A stretch of DNA of 64,000 nucleotides from Symbiodinium natans (GCA_905221605.1 CAJNDS010002739.1:64001-128000), one strand, 5' to 3'. Counted from the first letter of the stretch, positions 22,101-31,854 are shown. Notes: generated by a model from the sequence alone, not told the origin. Numbers and translations: made by a program.

Positions 22101-22962
22101 CTGCGGAACTCGAATCGGTCCTGGAGACATTCCCGTCCAGCACTTTCAGGTCAGGATCCAGTCCCTCTATCGTGAACTTCATCTGCTTGATAACATCCTC
22201 AGACAGCACAGCGTAGCTACATTCTGCAGATGGGACAAGTCGATGCACAGAAAAGTCTGAAATGCACCGGGGGTCCGTTGCTCGAATGAACTTGCTGTAG
22301 TTCCTTATGTCGACACGCAGATGTGTGCAAAGTGTCTGCTGGGCGCAGAACAAATGCTGCTGAAAAAAGTTGGGCAGGATGCTCATAAACTAACATTTGC
22401 ATGTCGCCATCAAGATCCTGTGGGAAGAAGTGCCACGGTGTCAAGGAAGGCAGAGCTACCACATCCCTTCTAGGCAGTGGTGCACTTTGCAAGTGGTGTC
22501 CTTGATCTCCGCATCGAGCTCGTTGGCTCGCTTGACTAGCTCTGGCAGTTGACCGGAGGATACAAGGCCATCAAAGTAGCCTCGGGCAGGAGCTTCTCAA
22601 CAGGCGCGGCCTCCTCACCAACCAGTTTTCTCCAAGCCACGCTTTGCATCAAAGCCAACCTTGTCGAGATCACTACCGCCGGGAACAGCCACTGCTGGAT
22701 CCTTCTTCTCCGTACCCTCGATGTGGTAATACCTTTTCGGTTCTGCAAGGCGTTGCGCTGCTTGCACTGGCTGAGCGTACAGTGTATGTATGTGCGTTTC
22801 TGCATGTCTGTAAGTATACAGTATACATGAGGCGTACATCTATAAATGTTCTGATGAACCTCATGCTTTGGCACAATTTCAGGTTCAAGCCACGCATTCA
22901 GAAGCGCTCCGACCCGTCGCCGCTCGCGCGGCGGACGACCCTCCATGGCTTCCAAGATCACC
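14280..22962 (-). CDS. VPS51: VPS51, GARP/EARP vesicle-tethering subunit (whole gene)
   Basis: Vps51 is the small subunit shared by the GARP and EARP tethering complexes, which capture endosome-derived vesicles at the trans-Golgi and in recycling. More than twenty minus-strand exons, in order, align with the full length of human VPS51 as I remember it. The N-terminal motif [16 protein letters not shown] corresponds to the human segment with [22 protein letters not shown] to the DSDMQTLVYENYNKF motif, and [12 protein letters not shown] to FLFELPSRLTKC. Near the C-terminus, [14 protein letters not shown] matches TFGRFGLQQVQVDC. Junction phases agree wherever adjacent exons could be paired. SSNA1 lies inside the intron between the exons ending near 19501 and starting near 17400. 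A frameshift disturbs the last ~25 codons. The region 20.9-19.8 kb is only partly resolved. Confidence 0.92.
15080..16079 (-). other. Unusual ~1 kb VPS51 intron
   Basis: The intron after exon 16137-16080 begins directly with GGTTTAGG and passes through the CCCTAAA array at 16004-16068. The alignment with human VPS51 is gapless if the donor is GG or the acceptor is GG; a plain GT-AG reading shifts the frame by one base or needs extra residues from an alternative acceptor. No other gene is visible in 15080-16000; open frames on both strands around 15540-15990 have no recognisable domain. Confidence 0.5.
16004..16068 (+). repeat. Interstitial telomere repeat (CCCTAAA)n
   Basis: About nine CCCTAAA units in tandem on the plus strand, immediately next to a VPS51 exon and in its downstream intron. 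On the transcript this reads UUUAGGG. Confidence 0.97.
16180..16285 (+). repeat. Interstitial telomere repeat (TTTAGGG)n, opposite orientation
   Basis: About a dozen TTTAGGG units with some TTCAGGG variants, then a second degenerate set at 16315-16410 around CACCCGTTTCGCA words. Together with 16004-16068 they form inverted arrays on either side of the 58-base exon at 16137-16080. Confidence 0.95.
16476..20330 (-). CDS. VPS51: VPS51 middle exons
   Basis: A likely exon at about 20320-20243 ends at a GTAAGG donor. 19748-19626 contains [20 protein letters not shown] and ends at GTGAGC. 19594-19501 contains [18 protein letters not shown]. About 17400-17304 contains [18 protein letters not shown], and about 17115-16994 contains [20 protein letters not shown]. 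16748-16659 contains [14 protein letters not shown]. 16544-16476 contains [14 protein letters not shown], matching the ISQMLRKSVETRDWL segment of human VPS51. The first two boundaries and the starts near 17400 and 17115 are approximate. Exons between 20.9 and 20.35 kb and between 20.2 and 19.8 kb could not be placed. Confidence 0.75.
17619..18256 (-). CDS. SSNA1: SSNA1 / DIP13 microtubule-binding coiled-coil protein
   Basis: SSNA1 (NA14, DIP13 in Chlamydomonas) is a small coiled-coil protein of centrioles, basal bodies and axonemes that binds and remodels microtubules. Two exons are visible: 18256-17975 (94 codons) and 17681-17619 (20 codons plus TAG), separated by a 293-base GT-AG intron. 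The 114-residue product compares with about 119 in human. Nearly every block is conserved: [50 protein letters not shown], then [11 protein letters not shown] after the splice. The C-terminus ends in a glycine run. The start is the first ATG after a strong acceptor site. Reading through the intron gives a longer frame that should be ignored. The gene lies inside a VPS51 intron in the same orientation. Nothing suggests decay. Confidence 0.96.
17682..17974 (-). other. SSNA1 intron with TGCGTGCA microsatellite
   Basis: Starts GTCCAGAG and ends GCCCAG on the minus strand. The middle (17800-17915) is a purine-pyrimidine alternating tract of TGCGTGCATACG and CGTGCACACG words, a candidate Z-DNA-forming run. 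Confidence 0.85.
18264..18282 (-). promoter_or_regulatory. Probable spliced-leader acceptor of SSNA1
   Basis: On the minus strand GCATTCCCTTTCGCAG ends 8 bases upstream of the SSNA1 ATG. A polypyrimidine tract plus AG this close to the start fits trans-splicing of the dinoflagellate spliced leader. An ordinary cis-acceptor of an upstream non-coding exon is the alternative. Confidence 0.6.
18290..19400 (-). other. Rest of the VPS51 intron upstream of SSNA1
   Basis: Holds no recognisable exon. Open frames on both strands (for example 18364-18796) read as arbitrary sequence. 18740-18960 is A-rich. Any SSNA1 promoter would have to lie here if the gene is transcribed separately; no TATA-like or other known element stands out. 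Confidence 0.4.
19406..19442 (+). repeat. Short interstitial CCCTAAA block
   Basis: Three to five CCCTAAA units with variants beside the VPS51 exon at 19594-19501, again within an intron. Confidence 0.85.
20994..22946 (-). CDS. VPS51: VPS51 exons 1-13 (N-terminal Vps51 core)
   Basis: Exons read on the minus strand: 22946-22894 (ATG at 22946), 22732-22641, 22580-22501, 22417-22383, 22303-22276, 22197-22094, 22014-21988, 21908-21884, 21800-21722, 21645-21615, 21547-21508, 21366-21282 and 21069-20994. Together they give about 250 residues with continuous reading frame. Several are tiny (25, 27, 28, 31 and 35 bases). Donors are GT, GT, GA, GC, GA, GC, GC, GC, GC, GT, GC, GC and GT; acceptors are almost all AG|G. 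Key peptides are [35 protein letters not shown] and [13 protein letters not shown]. The boundary between exons 6 and 7 has two equally good placements. Confidence 0.88.
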
Positions 22963-22978
22963 CTGGAGGAAAACTAGG
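22963..22978 (-). promoter_or_regulatory. Probable spliced-leader acceptor of VPS51
   Basis: Minus-strand CTAGTTTTCCTCCAG precedes GGTGATC and the ATG at 22946 by 16 bases. The pyrimidine tract and AG|G match a dinoflagellate trans-splice acceptor. The reading frame upstream of the ATG has no other ATG, which supports the chosen start. Confidence 0.6.
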
Positions 22979-23199
22979 CGCAGCAGTGATGTCGTGATAT
23001 TGTTCAGGTCCTTCCGGCGGGCTTAGTTTACGTGCTCGGTCTGCTGTTTGCACGTTGTGCCATAATACGTGTTCAATGTGAGATGTTCTCGGCGAGTGGA
23101 TCCGAGCCCAGAGGTCAACAGCACAGGCTGAGGAAAGGTGCTGCATGGTGCAGCCGGCGAGCACGGCGAGATGCACGGATCACTGCAATCATCTGCGGC

Positions 23200-23848
23200 C
23201 CCTGCGTCACCATCTTCTGGGGTCGACCACATCTTTCAGCAGCATCGAATGCCTCCAACATGCCATGAACACAGCGCCGCTCGGCTGCTGATGCTGAAGC
23301 TGACAGTCAGCCTGCACGTACGAGCTGCGAGAGCCCTTTGTCATGGGAATGATCGCGTGACGCACAACCTGGGCGATCATTGCGGCGGATTTGTGAGGTT
23401 GCACATTACCTACAGTTTCTGTACTTCCGAAGGTGCAGCCCGAGAGGCATCGCCAGTGGTATGTACGCTTGGCTTGTAGTGCGGCATGACATCCCGCAAA
23501 GTTCCTGAGCTTGATCACTCGGGCGGTGGCATGTGCTGGGGGGCATCAGAAGCATCCCAACATCACCCTCGCGGTTTTTGAGTGATTCTCAAGCTTTGCC
23601 ACCCAAGAGCTGTAGAAATGCAGCAGCTCCTTGACTGTTATGCCGCGCCCGGCAATCTCACTCACCTTCATGTCCCAGGCCGTCGACGATCTGTCAAGCT
23701 CTCCTGACAGCAGCAGCATCACCTCTGCGTGGCTCATCGCCTTGTCATGCAACATGTCACTTGCGCCGGAGCGGCGGCCGGATGTCGCTTCAGGCAGCCT
23801 GAGGGCTTCACTCTGCTCTTCACTGCAAGTGATGGTGTTATCAATCAA
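23200..23848 (-). CDS. Fragment of a dinoflagellate-restricted protein family
   Basis: Three ordered minus-strand pieces resemble a family I recall from many Symbiodiniaceae and related protein sets (not searched here). An exon within 23848-23580 has HDKAMSHAEVMLLLSGELDR and GRGITVKELLHFYS. The exon 23368-23312 encodes VVRHAIIPMTKGSRSSYVQ with an AG|G acceptor and a GC donor. A third piece near 23225-23205 has RPQKMVT, where family members continue HNW. No later exons are visible before VPS51 starts at 22.96 kb, so the gene is truncated or its remaining exons are unrecognised. Function of the family is unknown to me. Confidence 0.45.
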
Positions 23849-23955
23849 GCCCTAAACCCTAAACCCCGAACCCGCCCTAAACCCTAAACCCGAAACCCTA
23901 CACCCTTTGCAAGCTGGACGTAAACCCTGCACCCTAAACCTAAACCCTGTTTTTC
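23848..23955 (+). repeat. Interstitial CCCTAAA/CCCGAAA block
   Basis: Degenerate telomere-type units (CCCTAAACCC, CCCGAACCC, CCCTACACC) just upstream of the exon at 23848-23580. Confidence 0.9.
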
Positions 23956-23959
23956 CTAT

Positions 23960-24340
23960 CCCCTAGCCCAGGCGCATGGTGTCTGTGGAGTCTGCGGTGG
24001 CAAACTGCCAGCTGCAAGGCCTTACCAGCAAAACCAGCGGAGGGATGAAAGCACACGGTTTCCTGCTTCCCCAACAGCTTCTGGACCCTTTTGATCTCCG
24101 GCACCGCATCGGCACACTAAACCCCCCCCCTTCTTTAAATGCGGCATCCACTGAGCCCCAAGGCGGGGCCCCTAACCCCACATTTTTCGAGTGGCTGATG
24201 GGCGCGTCGGTGTCGGATAGGCCAGCGGTAGCCACCAGAGAGGATGAGGGCCGCGGAGACGCATGTGAGCAGATCCAGGGCCTGGTTGTGGCTGAGGCTC
24301 TCCCTAGTAACCCTAGTATAGGCGCGCACGTGCAGTAAGC
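23960..24340 (-). CDS. Possible exons, unrecognised
   Basis: Minus-strand peptides LLTCVSAALILSGGYRWPI (about 24285-24215) and AVPEIKRVQKLLGKQETVCF (about 24110-24050) look coding but are not recognisable. They may belong to the 23.2-23.8 kb fragment or to the membrane-protein blocks upstream. Confidence 0.2.
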
Positions 24341-24359
24341 GAAGCAGTCACGAAACACA

Positions 24360-24940
24360 GATATGTCTACATCTCTGCCTTTTCAGTGTGGTCGCTGTGT
24401 TGGTTTGTCTGGAAAGGGGGAAGAAGCTTATGATGCATGTGTTGCTTAAGGGCCTGGGCTTCCCTGGCACTTAGTATGCAAGAGAGTGCAAGGAGAAGGC
24501 CTGGAAGGAGCAGCTGATGGCCAAGTCCGGCTCACTTCGGTAGCCCCGGCCATCCAGGAGTTTCTCCACTGCCACTGGGAGCAGAGCGGAGCCTGTCGTT
24601 TTTGTTGCTCGTATTCTTTTAAAGCAAGGGGCGGCTGATGCAGAAGTACATCAATGGACCACTAGAGAAATCACAGACCATGTTTCGTAAAACATATGTA
24701 AACACTTGTCGTTTCGTGAGAATGCATTGCTTCAGCCTTCACCGAAGGACTCAGGCCGCCAGAAACCGATGCAGCAAGGATGTCCGAGCTTCCACGCCAC
24801 AACACACACAACACAACACTTGGAAAGACATGGGCCACGTCGGCAGCGAGCTCTAGCACAGGCTGGGAACTCGCCACCAGATGTAGCATGACACCGAAGA
24901 GCTGCCGTCCGACAACAGCCCTTGCGCGCCGAAGCTGCTG
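24360..24940. other. No recognisable gene
   Basis: Open frames on both strands (24638-25090) have no identifiable domain and disagree in direction. No repeat was noted. Confidence 0.4.
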
Positions 24941-24959
24941 ACGAGCACGCCTGCTCACT

Positions 24960-25543
24960 ACACTTCTACACTTGCAAGCAGCTTGCAAGCAGAACATAAG
25001 CCCCAAGTGGACAAGCACGCCACAAACTGCCTCGTTCGTGGGTGTGTCGCCACCAAATCGTTCGTGATGTGCACAGCCTGGAAGCCACACTTACTTTTTG
25101 CCACTGATGAAGGTTGCATACCAAGATGTACCAAGGCGGAGGCGCGGCCCAGATCCCAGAGGATCACTGACATGATGCTGATGACCGTTATCTGAGCTGC
25201 ACGTGCTTGCAAGAGAAAAATCAAACCAGGAGGTGCAAAAGCAAAGCACCAGGCTCCCGTGACCACAAAGAGCAGGAAGTTCATGCCCCCCAGGAAGAGC
25301 TGCAGCGTCATCACGTTTGTGAAAGGAGCGCCTGTAGCAAAGCTCCGAGGTCGAATCACAAAAACGGACATGGAGCCTGCTTGCAGTTCAGTCGCATTCA
25401 GCGCAATCGCTCCAGAACTTTATATGTACTCCGCTCGTGCTCTCGCCGGCCTGGCACATCCCGCATCGTCACACATTCCTTGCCTTCCTTGCCATATTGG
25501 CGAGGGGCTTCCATGAGAGAGAGAGAGAGAAAAATAAAATAAC

Positions 25544-25593
<50 letters not shown>

Positions 25594-28440
25594 AGCAAAA
25601 AAATTTTAAACGTTCATGGATGAAGTCCGGCGAGAGTAGATGCTTGCCATATCTGCAAGGTGATTTAAAGAGTCTGGAAGGTAGCGATGTAAGGAGGGGA
25701 GTGAGAGGGGAGAGGGGAGAGGGGAGAGGGGAGAGGGGGAGGGGAGAGGGAGAGGGGAGAGGGGAGAGGAGAGGGGAGAGGGGAGAGGGAGAGAGGGGAG
25801 AGGGGAGAGGGGAGAGGGGAGAGAGGGGAGAGGGGAGAGGGGGGAGAGGGAGAGGGGCGAGGGGAGAGGGGAGAGGGGAGGGAGGGGAGAGGGGAGAGGG
25901 GAGAGGGGGGAGAGGGGAGAGGGGAGAGGGGGAGAGGGGAGAGGGGAGGGAGAGAGGGGAGAGGGGAGAGGGGAGAGGGGAGAGGGAGAGGGGAGGGAGA
26001 GAGGGGAGAGGGGAGAGGGGAGAGGGGAGAGGGAGAGGGGAGAGGGGAGAGGGGGAGAGGGGAGAGGGGAGGGGAGAGGGGAGAGGGGAGAGGGGAGAGC
26101 GGAGAGGAGAGGGGAAGAGGGGAGAGGGGAGAGGGGGGAGGGGGGAGGGGGGGAGGGAGAGGGGAGAGGGGGAAATGGTCCGGGAAGTACAAAGAAAGGT
26201 GCAGTTGCAGGTGGCCTCGAGTCCAGTCATCTCATCTGAGCTTGGCTGAGACGGACCAATGGATGTGTAGATCCTAGGTGAGAGCGGGAATTGTATGAGC
26301 CTTCTGAAGTGATTCGTAAACAAATCTTCCACTCTGAGTCTTTTGAGGCAAGGCTCCAGACGCTCACAGCACATGCAACTGTTGCTGCGACCTTCTGCAC
26401 CGCGATGCCCAGGGCAAGGCACCTGCCCAAGTCCAACCCATCAAGTAATTGACGTTCGAAACTTGTAGGGGCAAGTTGTTTGTGCTGTGGAAGTGGGCCC
26501 CGTCAGCTATCAAGACTGAACATGTGAGTCCACAAGAGCGGTGGCAACCACAGCGGAAAGCAACAGCTTGTGCCCGCCCGAGCACCTTCCGCCAAAGAAG
26601 CGTCGTGATGTGGCCTCCACTGCCAAAACCTAGGAGTGCGGAGCCCTTCTGTTCGGTCTGGTTTGTGCTGGGGATGTTGTACTGCTTCAACTGACGCAAG
26701 AGACCGAAACAACACAATTCGAGAGCGGCCTTCCGCCTCCTCTCAATGTCCCAAACCCCCACGTCTTCCAAGAATCGACCGAAACCTAACAAAATGAAAA
26801 ATTTTGAGGGTCTCTAGGACCGGAAACACAACAGCTTAGAACAGCACACCAGCGTTGTGTCATTTTCAGGCTCTTAAAAACATTCGGACGGCACCATCGT
26901 CAGAAGAAACTAGTTACCAGTTCCCTTTTCACATGTTTCACAGCTTTGAGCGATGCGAGTGCCGAAGAGAACTGTGCGGAGTGATGGACAAAAACCGCAC
27001 CAGTCGGCTCTGCAAAAGCCGGAGAAACTGCAGAATCTCTTCTGTCATCCAGCCCTCATGCTGCCTCTCGTGCCGGCGGCACCTTCTAAGCTCTTTGGTT
27101 GCAACCAAGGCACTCTCCACACCATCAAGTGCTGCATCCAGATCAGGGTTGCAAGGAACAGGAGTGTACGAACAATGATCACGCCATAGTAATCCTTGTA
27201 GTAATCCGCCTTGTCATAGCTGCTCAACTCCTGCCAGGGCTTCCTCACAAGTCCTTTGACCGAACTTGCAAGCCGTGGCATCCGCTCTCCTGCGGCGCAA
27301 AGATTCGCTGCATCGTGCCGTACGCACAGCCGCTCTTGGCCCGCTCGTGGGCTGGCAGAATGGTCGCAACCAGCCCCTGGAACCAGCATAGGAGAGCCAA
27401 GCCTGCCAGAACATTCTCACATCCTCTCACACGCTTCTCACATCCTCCCACACTCTTCTCGCATCCTCTCACGCTCTTCTCCCCAAAACTTTACAGAAAG
27501 GGCCACAAGGTTATGGAGAAAAAAGGCGCCCATCGCATGCACGACACGGGGGGCACGTGTGGAAGCTAGCCGCCCATTCTGCCGAGGCGCCTGAAGCCGA
27601 AAGGATGTGCGCCGAACCGCCAGCATTGCGAAACATGAGGCAGGCGGCAACACCTGCGATGCCGCAACTTACGGCCACTTTTATCGAAGCTTCTGCTGCA
27701 AAGCTTGCTTCGGCGGGTTTCCTGCCGCTACTAAAGGCAGTCCCTTCCGGCACCCCCAGCCTGCAAATGCTGCAACACACAAGATCAAGTAGAAGCCAAA
27801 GTGGTCGACCTTATTTGCTCATGTGATATCACGTGGTGCACTCAGGTGGCCTTGGGATCCTCTGACACTTTCTGGACGCAGGTGACGTTTCATGTCAGGC
27901 AAGCTGCAGCACTGCAGCCGAGGTTGTCCAAATGGGCTGACGGATTGTCCCTGCGCCACGCGATGGTTGCCTCGTGGTCTCTCGGCGCCATGACCACAGC
28001 GTAAAGTGCCGTGACCTGGTCAAGGTTGGCATGGCGCATTGTAATTGCAAGCCCGGCACGGAAACAAAGGCTGCCGAAGCACAACAAGCACAGTAGTAGC
28101 CAGGGCCGAGAACAGCAACCAGTCTGCACAGTGACCTCGTCTGTGGAAATTGCCACACGTGACCAAACACAATGTTCACATAGATACTAACGAAGGAAGG
28201 TGCGCTGCTGCTCGTCAAGGCACCATCACTCAATTCAAGCAATGTCCTGGCGCCACTTTCAGCACTGCACCGCACCGCCGAATGCATTTCGCAAAGCAGT
28301 CCTCACCCCAATGCTCCACTTCCGGACACCAGCGAAGGCGGTCTCGCCAGAAGCATTAGAAATTCCAGCCTCAAATGGCAGATGCATGTTAGGGCAGAAA
28401 CCCCCTGAACCCAACAAACGCGCCTTGGGACTCCCTCCTT
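24960..28440 (-). CDS. Candidate multi-pass membrane protein, exon series
   Basis: A run of minus-strand exon-like blocks, many with hydrophobic segments. About 28430-28270 has FEAGISNASGETAFAG and KWSIGVRTALRNAFGG. 28130-27900 has WLLLCLLCFGSLCFRAGLAI, then LDQVTALYAVVMAPRDHEAT. Around 27700 is IKVAVSCGIAGVAACLMF. 27300-27090 has SSYDKADYYKDYYGVIIVRT, then LLFLATLIWMQHLMVW. 26435-26340 has AVQKVAATVACAVSVWSL. 25370-25160 has NVMTLQLFLGGMNFLLFVVT and ITVISIMSVILWDLGR. I do not recognise the family and cannot join the exons with confidence, so this may be one gene or two. Repetition of membrane segments on one strand is the main support. Confidence 0.35.
25515..25595. repeat. (GA)n then (AAT)n microsatellite
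   Basis: GAGAGAGA at 25516-25530 followed by about fifteen AAT/ATA units to 25592. Confidence 0.97.
25703..26174. repeat. 470 bp polypurine tract (GGGGAGA)n
   Basis: Almost unbroken purines on the plus strand made of GGGGAGA and GGGAGA units, with only a few interruptions (for example near 25858 and 26100). Long glycine-glutamate-arginine and proline-serine-leucine frames on the two strands are artefacts of it. It lies between two exon blocks of the candidate membrane-protein gene. Confidence 0.97.
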
Positions 28441-28499
28441 CTCAGGCCCTTGCTTCGCAGCCACCGCCTGCCATGTAAAGTTGAAGCCGCTCCCCCACA

Positions 28500-30800
28500 C
28501 GCGCGCTATGAAGATGCTATTCTTTTGAAGATTCAGGATTTATCTTTGGGTTTGTGGTTGTGAAGTTGCGACTCGAACTCCGGTGAGACCTTCAGGCTGT
28601 CGCCTTCATGTACGCTTACCAAGTGGGAGGGCTCTGTGTGTCCAGGGCTTGGTCATGGAACAGGGTAGTTTTCATGTGGGTAGTTTTCATATGCTTCACA
28701 AGGTTCGAGGGTAGCTTGTAGCAAATGCCGTATCCCCCGCACACGTGCCAAGTACTGTCCGTCTCAAACTGCGAACTGCAGCCCGTGCCAACAACAGCTC
28801 TTCAACAACCAGTCCGAAGAGGAGAGCTTCGAGACAGAAGGAGTGGAAGGAATGCCCTGGAACATCCAATCGCCCTCAGACCTTGTTCTCTTCGCCATGC
28901 CCGAGCTAAGTAAGGAGCAGCTGGAACCGTCAGATTGGATTGGGGCGAGCCTTGGATTCAAGAGCACACACACACACATCAAAGGGAGCGACATGAAAAA
29001 GGAAGCAAGAACAAGTCTGACAAAAACACATGAGAACAATGTCTGGTCAGCACTGGTGGCTGGGTGTGAACTGGTAGGGCGCAGCCTCGCCATACCAGCA
29101 AGTGAATGCAACAATCAGACCGCATCACTCGTCTGTTTTTGGAAACTCTCACATCACACGAGATGAAAGCCCCTAAACCCTAAACCCTAAACCCCAAACT
29201 CCAAACCCCTGCTCAGGCTGCCACACTCTTGGCGGATGACTTCGAGGATTCACGAGCGGGAGCTGGACGGCCGAGCACAGTCGGAAGGTCAGGGGCGACA
29301 TCCACGCCACACCCGATACCTCTGCAAAAGACTCCCAGCAGCACGAGGAGACGCGCACGAACACTCTGCAATCTGAGGGCTACTTCAGAGGACCCTACAT
29401 TGTTGTCATTGACACAAGGCTACTTTAGGCCGCTGGTACTCGTGCGAGTTGCCCGTACTTACGGACCGACATTTCAATCTCTAACGATCCTAAGCAACCA
29501 CTCGCATCCCATTCGGGGGGCACCAACTATGTCCCAGCTTTTGCGTTTACAGGCGCTCATGTTGCATGGAGTTTCAGGGCATGTCAGCCTAGGGCAGGTC
29601 GGCAAGCCCGGTTAAGCAAGAGGGTTTGTCCACCATTTTGCACGGAACCACAACTGGGCAGGCCCGCCAGCGGAAAACCGGCATAAAGGCAAGACAGCGT
29701 GCCATCCTCGCTGAGGCTCATGCAAAAAAGCGCTTCCCCCGAAGATCCCTCTTCAAGGTACTAAGCCAGGCAGACAACATCGCCTCTGCGTTGGGCAATG
29801 CGCAGTCGCGTGCTAAAGCAGCAGGCACACTTCTCCGCAGATCCCTCTATGGATACTACGTGCACAACGCGACCCATGCGCTCCGGGGACTCACTCATTC
29901 GCCACCGTTTCCTGTGAAAAGGGGAATGGCAGGTTCGGGCCATTCACCTGCAAACAGGTCCCTGTCGCTGTGCCCTCGGAGTAAAGGGGTGAAGACCAAA
30001 GCTCCGGTCATCACCAATTATGGACGAGGGGGCAGCCTAGGGCTGCAGGGTTTTTTTGTGTCTAGGGTTTCGGGCCTGAGAGTCTAGGGCTTGCATGCTT
30101 TTGCGCTTCGCTCCCACACGGGGCCTCCGGGATAGCTCCTCTCTCGAGGAACAGTCAGAAACGGAAATGACGTGGAGCCATCCTGTGCCTGACCACATTT
30201 GCATCATCGCACTGGACAGTCAACGGCCAACAACCAACAAACCTTGCATCGCACCAAAGCCTCGACATCCAGCCAAGGAAGGGGCCACGGGCTTCGAGCG
30301 TGTAGTGAGCTCCTGCTCTGTTTCGCAACATGCTTTGAGACTGCGTTCGGACCTGCGACGGCCTGTGGCCTAATCCGATGTGGACACGGCATGACACGGC
30401 CACGCCTGCTGGTAGAGTCTGTCGCATCCGGTGACTCGGCCTGGGGTCCCAAGAAAGCGGAAACAGCACCGTTGCAGTTGCTGCCACTCGCCTGCAGCCT
30501 TGCCGCATCTTGCCGCAGTGTTTATTTGCCGCAGGCACAATACCACTAATCAGAACAACCGGCAGCATACTAATCAGAACAATTGGCAGCATACTCATCA
30601 GAACAATTGGCAGCAGCAGTGTAACACATGTAACACGCATGGCCTGTGTGCCTCAGCTGCTCGCGGACAGCAATAAGGGAGCTAACCAGTGCTGTGGTGG
30701 AAGCGGCAGCATGTTACTTGCGCCTCATGTCGACCTCTTTTTGTCAGCAATCAACAACAATAATATACCCGATTCGATTGAACTGCGGCGGGGGCATCGC
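28500..30800. other. Mostly unannotated; short telomere-type block at 29171-29203
   Basis: 29171-29203 has CCCTAAACCC units. 28565-28620 on the minus strand reads HLVSVHEGDSLKVSPEFESQ and could be a small exon. Plus-strand open frames of 128 and 153 codons at 29229-29615 and 29626-30087 have no recognised domain and oppose the gene array. 30546-30610 holds three copies of a ~24 bp unit containing ATCAGAACAATTGGCAGCA. Confidence 0.4.
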
Positions 30801-30916
30801 GTGCAAACATCACAGCCATCGGCTGCAAGACTGGACAACAAAGCCACTCATTAACTTTCTGCTTGGCAAACCCGACCCACTTTGTAATGGCAAGCCGCTC
30901 CCGTGCTGGCAGACAT

Positions 30917-31028
30917 AGGGCTCTGCACGACCGCAGTCAGATACTTCGACGACTCCATCGTTATGCTGTCTGACTCCAGAACAGTCGTCTGCGCCTGGTA
31001 CCAGAGCCAGGCACGATCCCTTCGGTAC
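30917..31028 (-). CDS. Exon resembling the end of a C-type lectin domain
   Basis: The minus strand reads CLALVPGADDCSGVR, a short spacer, then VSDCGRAEPYVCQ. The spacing of cysteines and the closing C...PYVCQ resemble the last part of a C-type lectin-like fold, where W.D..C....PFIC is usual. The usual tryptophan is not seen here. The plus strand also has a long open frame (30903-31400), so the assignment rests on the motif alone. Upstream exons were not identified. Confidence 0.35.
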
Positions 31029-31854
31029 CCCAACACCAAGAAACGTTTTGAGGCTAGACCGAACATCCCAACACCCCCAAGCCGAATCGAAGCTCTTGGG
31101 AGAGATTGGGGAAGTCGTTGGGTTTGGGAGTATAGGGTCTGCTGGGTGACCTTCTTCAGGCAAGGAGCTGGAGAACTGGGCTCTGCATCAGCTGGTGCAC
31201 TCATCAACACCCTTGGCCAGGAGGCAGACATGCAGAGAACTCCTGATGCTGCTTTCTGCTTGGGTGTGACGCATAAGTTGAATCCAGCAGCGAAGCTGAT
31301 CTGGATTGGCAACCCACAACCGCGGGTCTTGGAGGCCGCACTTGTTGGTAGCTTCGCAAGACCAATGCCGAATCCAGAGTCTATAAAGATTCACGTCTGA
31401 CAAATCCTAGAGTAACCGATACGAACATCTCCTCCGAAAGTCAACACGCCTTGCTCTGGATTCAGCGGCACGGAACTGTTGCGCTGTACAATGAGTCCCA
31501 GTCGGCAGAATGCCGGCTATCTGCACAAAGGCTGCGGCGCAGCTGATAGACATGGACATGCACAAGACTGCACAAGAGCACCTTCCCAAGAGCAAACAAG
31601 GGCACTCACGACATACCATCGAAACGACCATGGGGCGAGGGAGTGGCACCTTCTGCTCACGGCACGCCGTCGCCCACCAGATTTGAAGATGATATCAGCA
31701 GCTACATAATGAATCCTCCTCTGAGCCAACCAGCCGGCCATGGAAACGAAACATGGTTATGCTATTTTGCAGCCACATGGCTGACGCAGGAGCGGGTCAC
31801 AGCTTCCTGCACTGTCTGCTCGAGGCTCTGATATACTACTGAACCCCTGCTAAG

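Noticed and set aside
25437-26422. Glycine/glutamate/arginine and serine/proline/leucine frames of up to 317 codons
   Set aside because: Artefact of the polypurine tract; both strands are open and the peptide is pure repeat.
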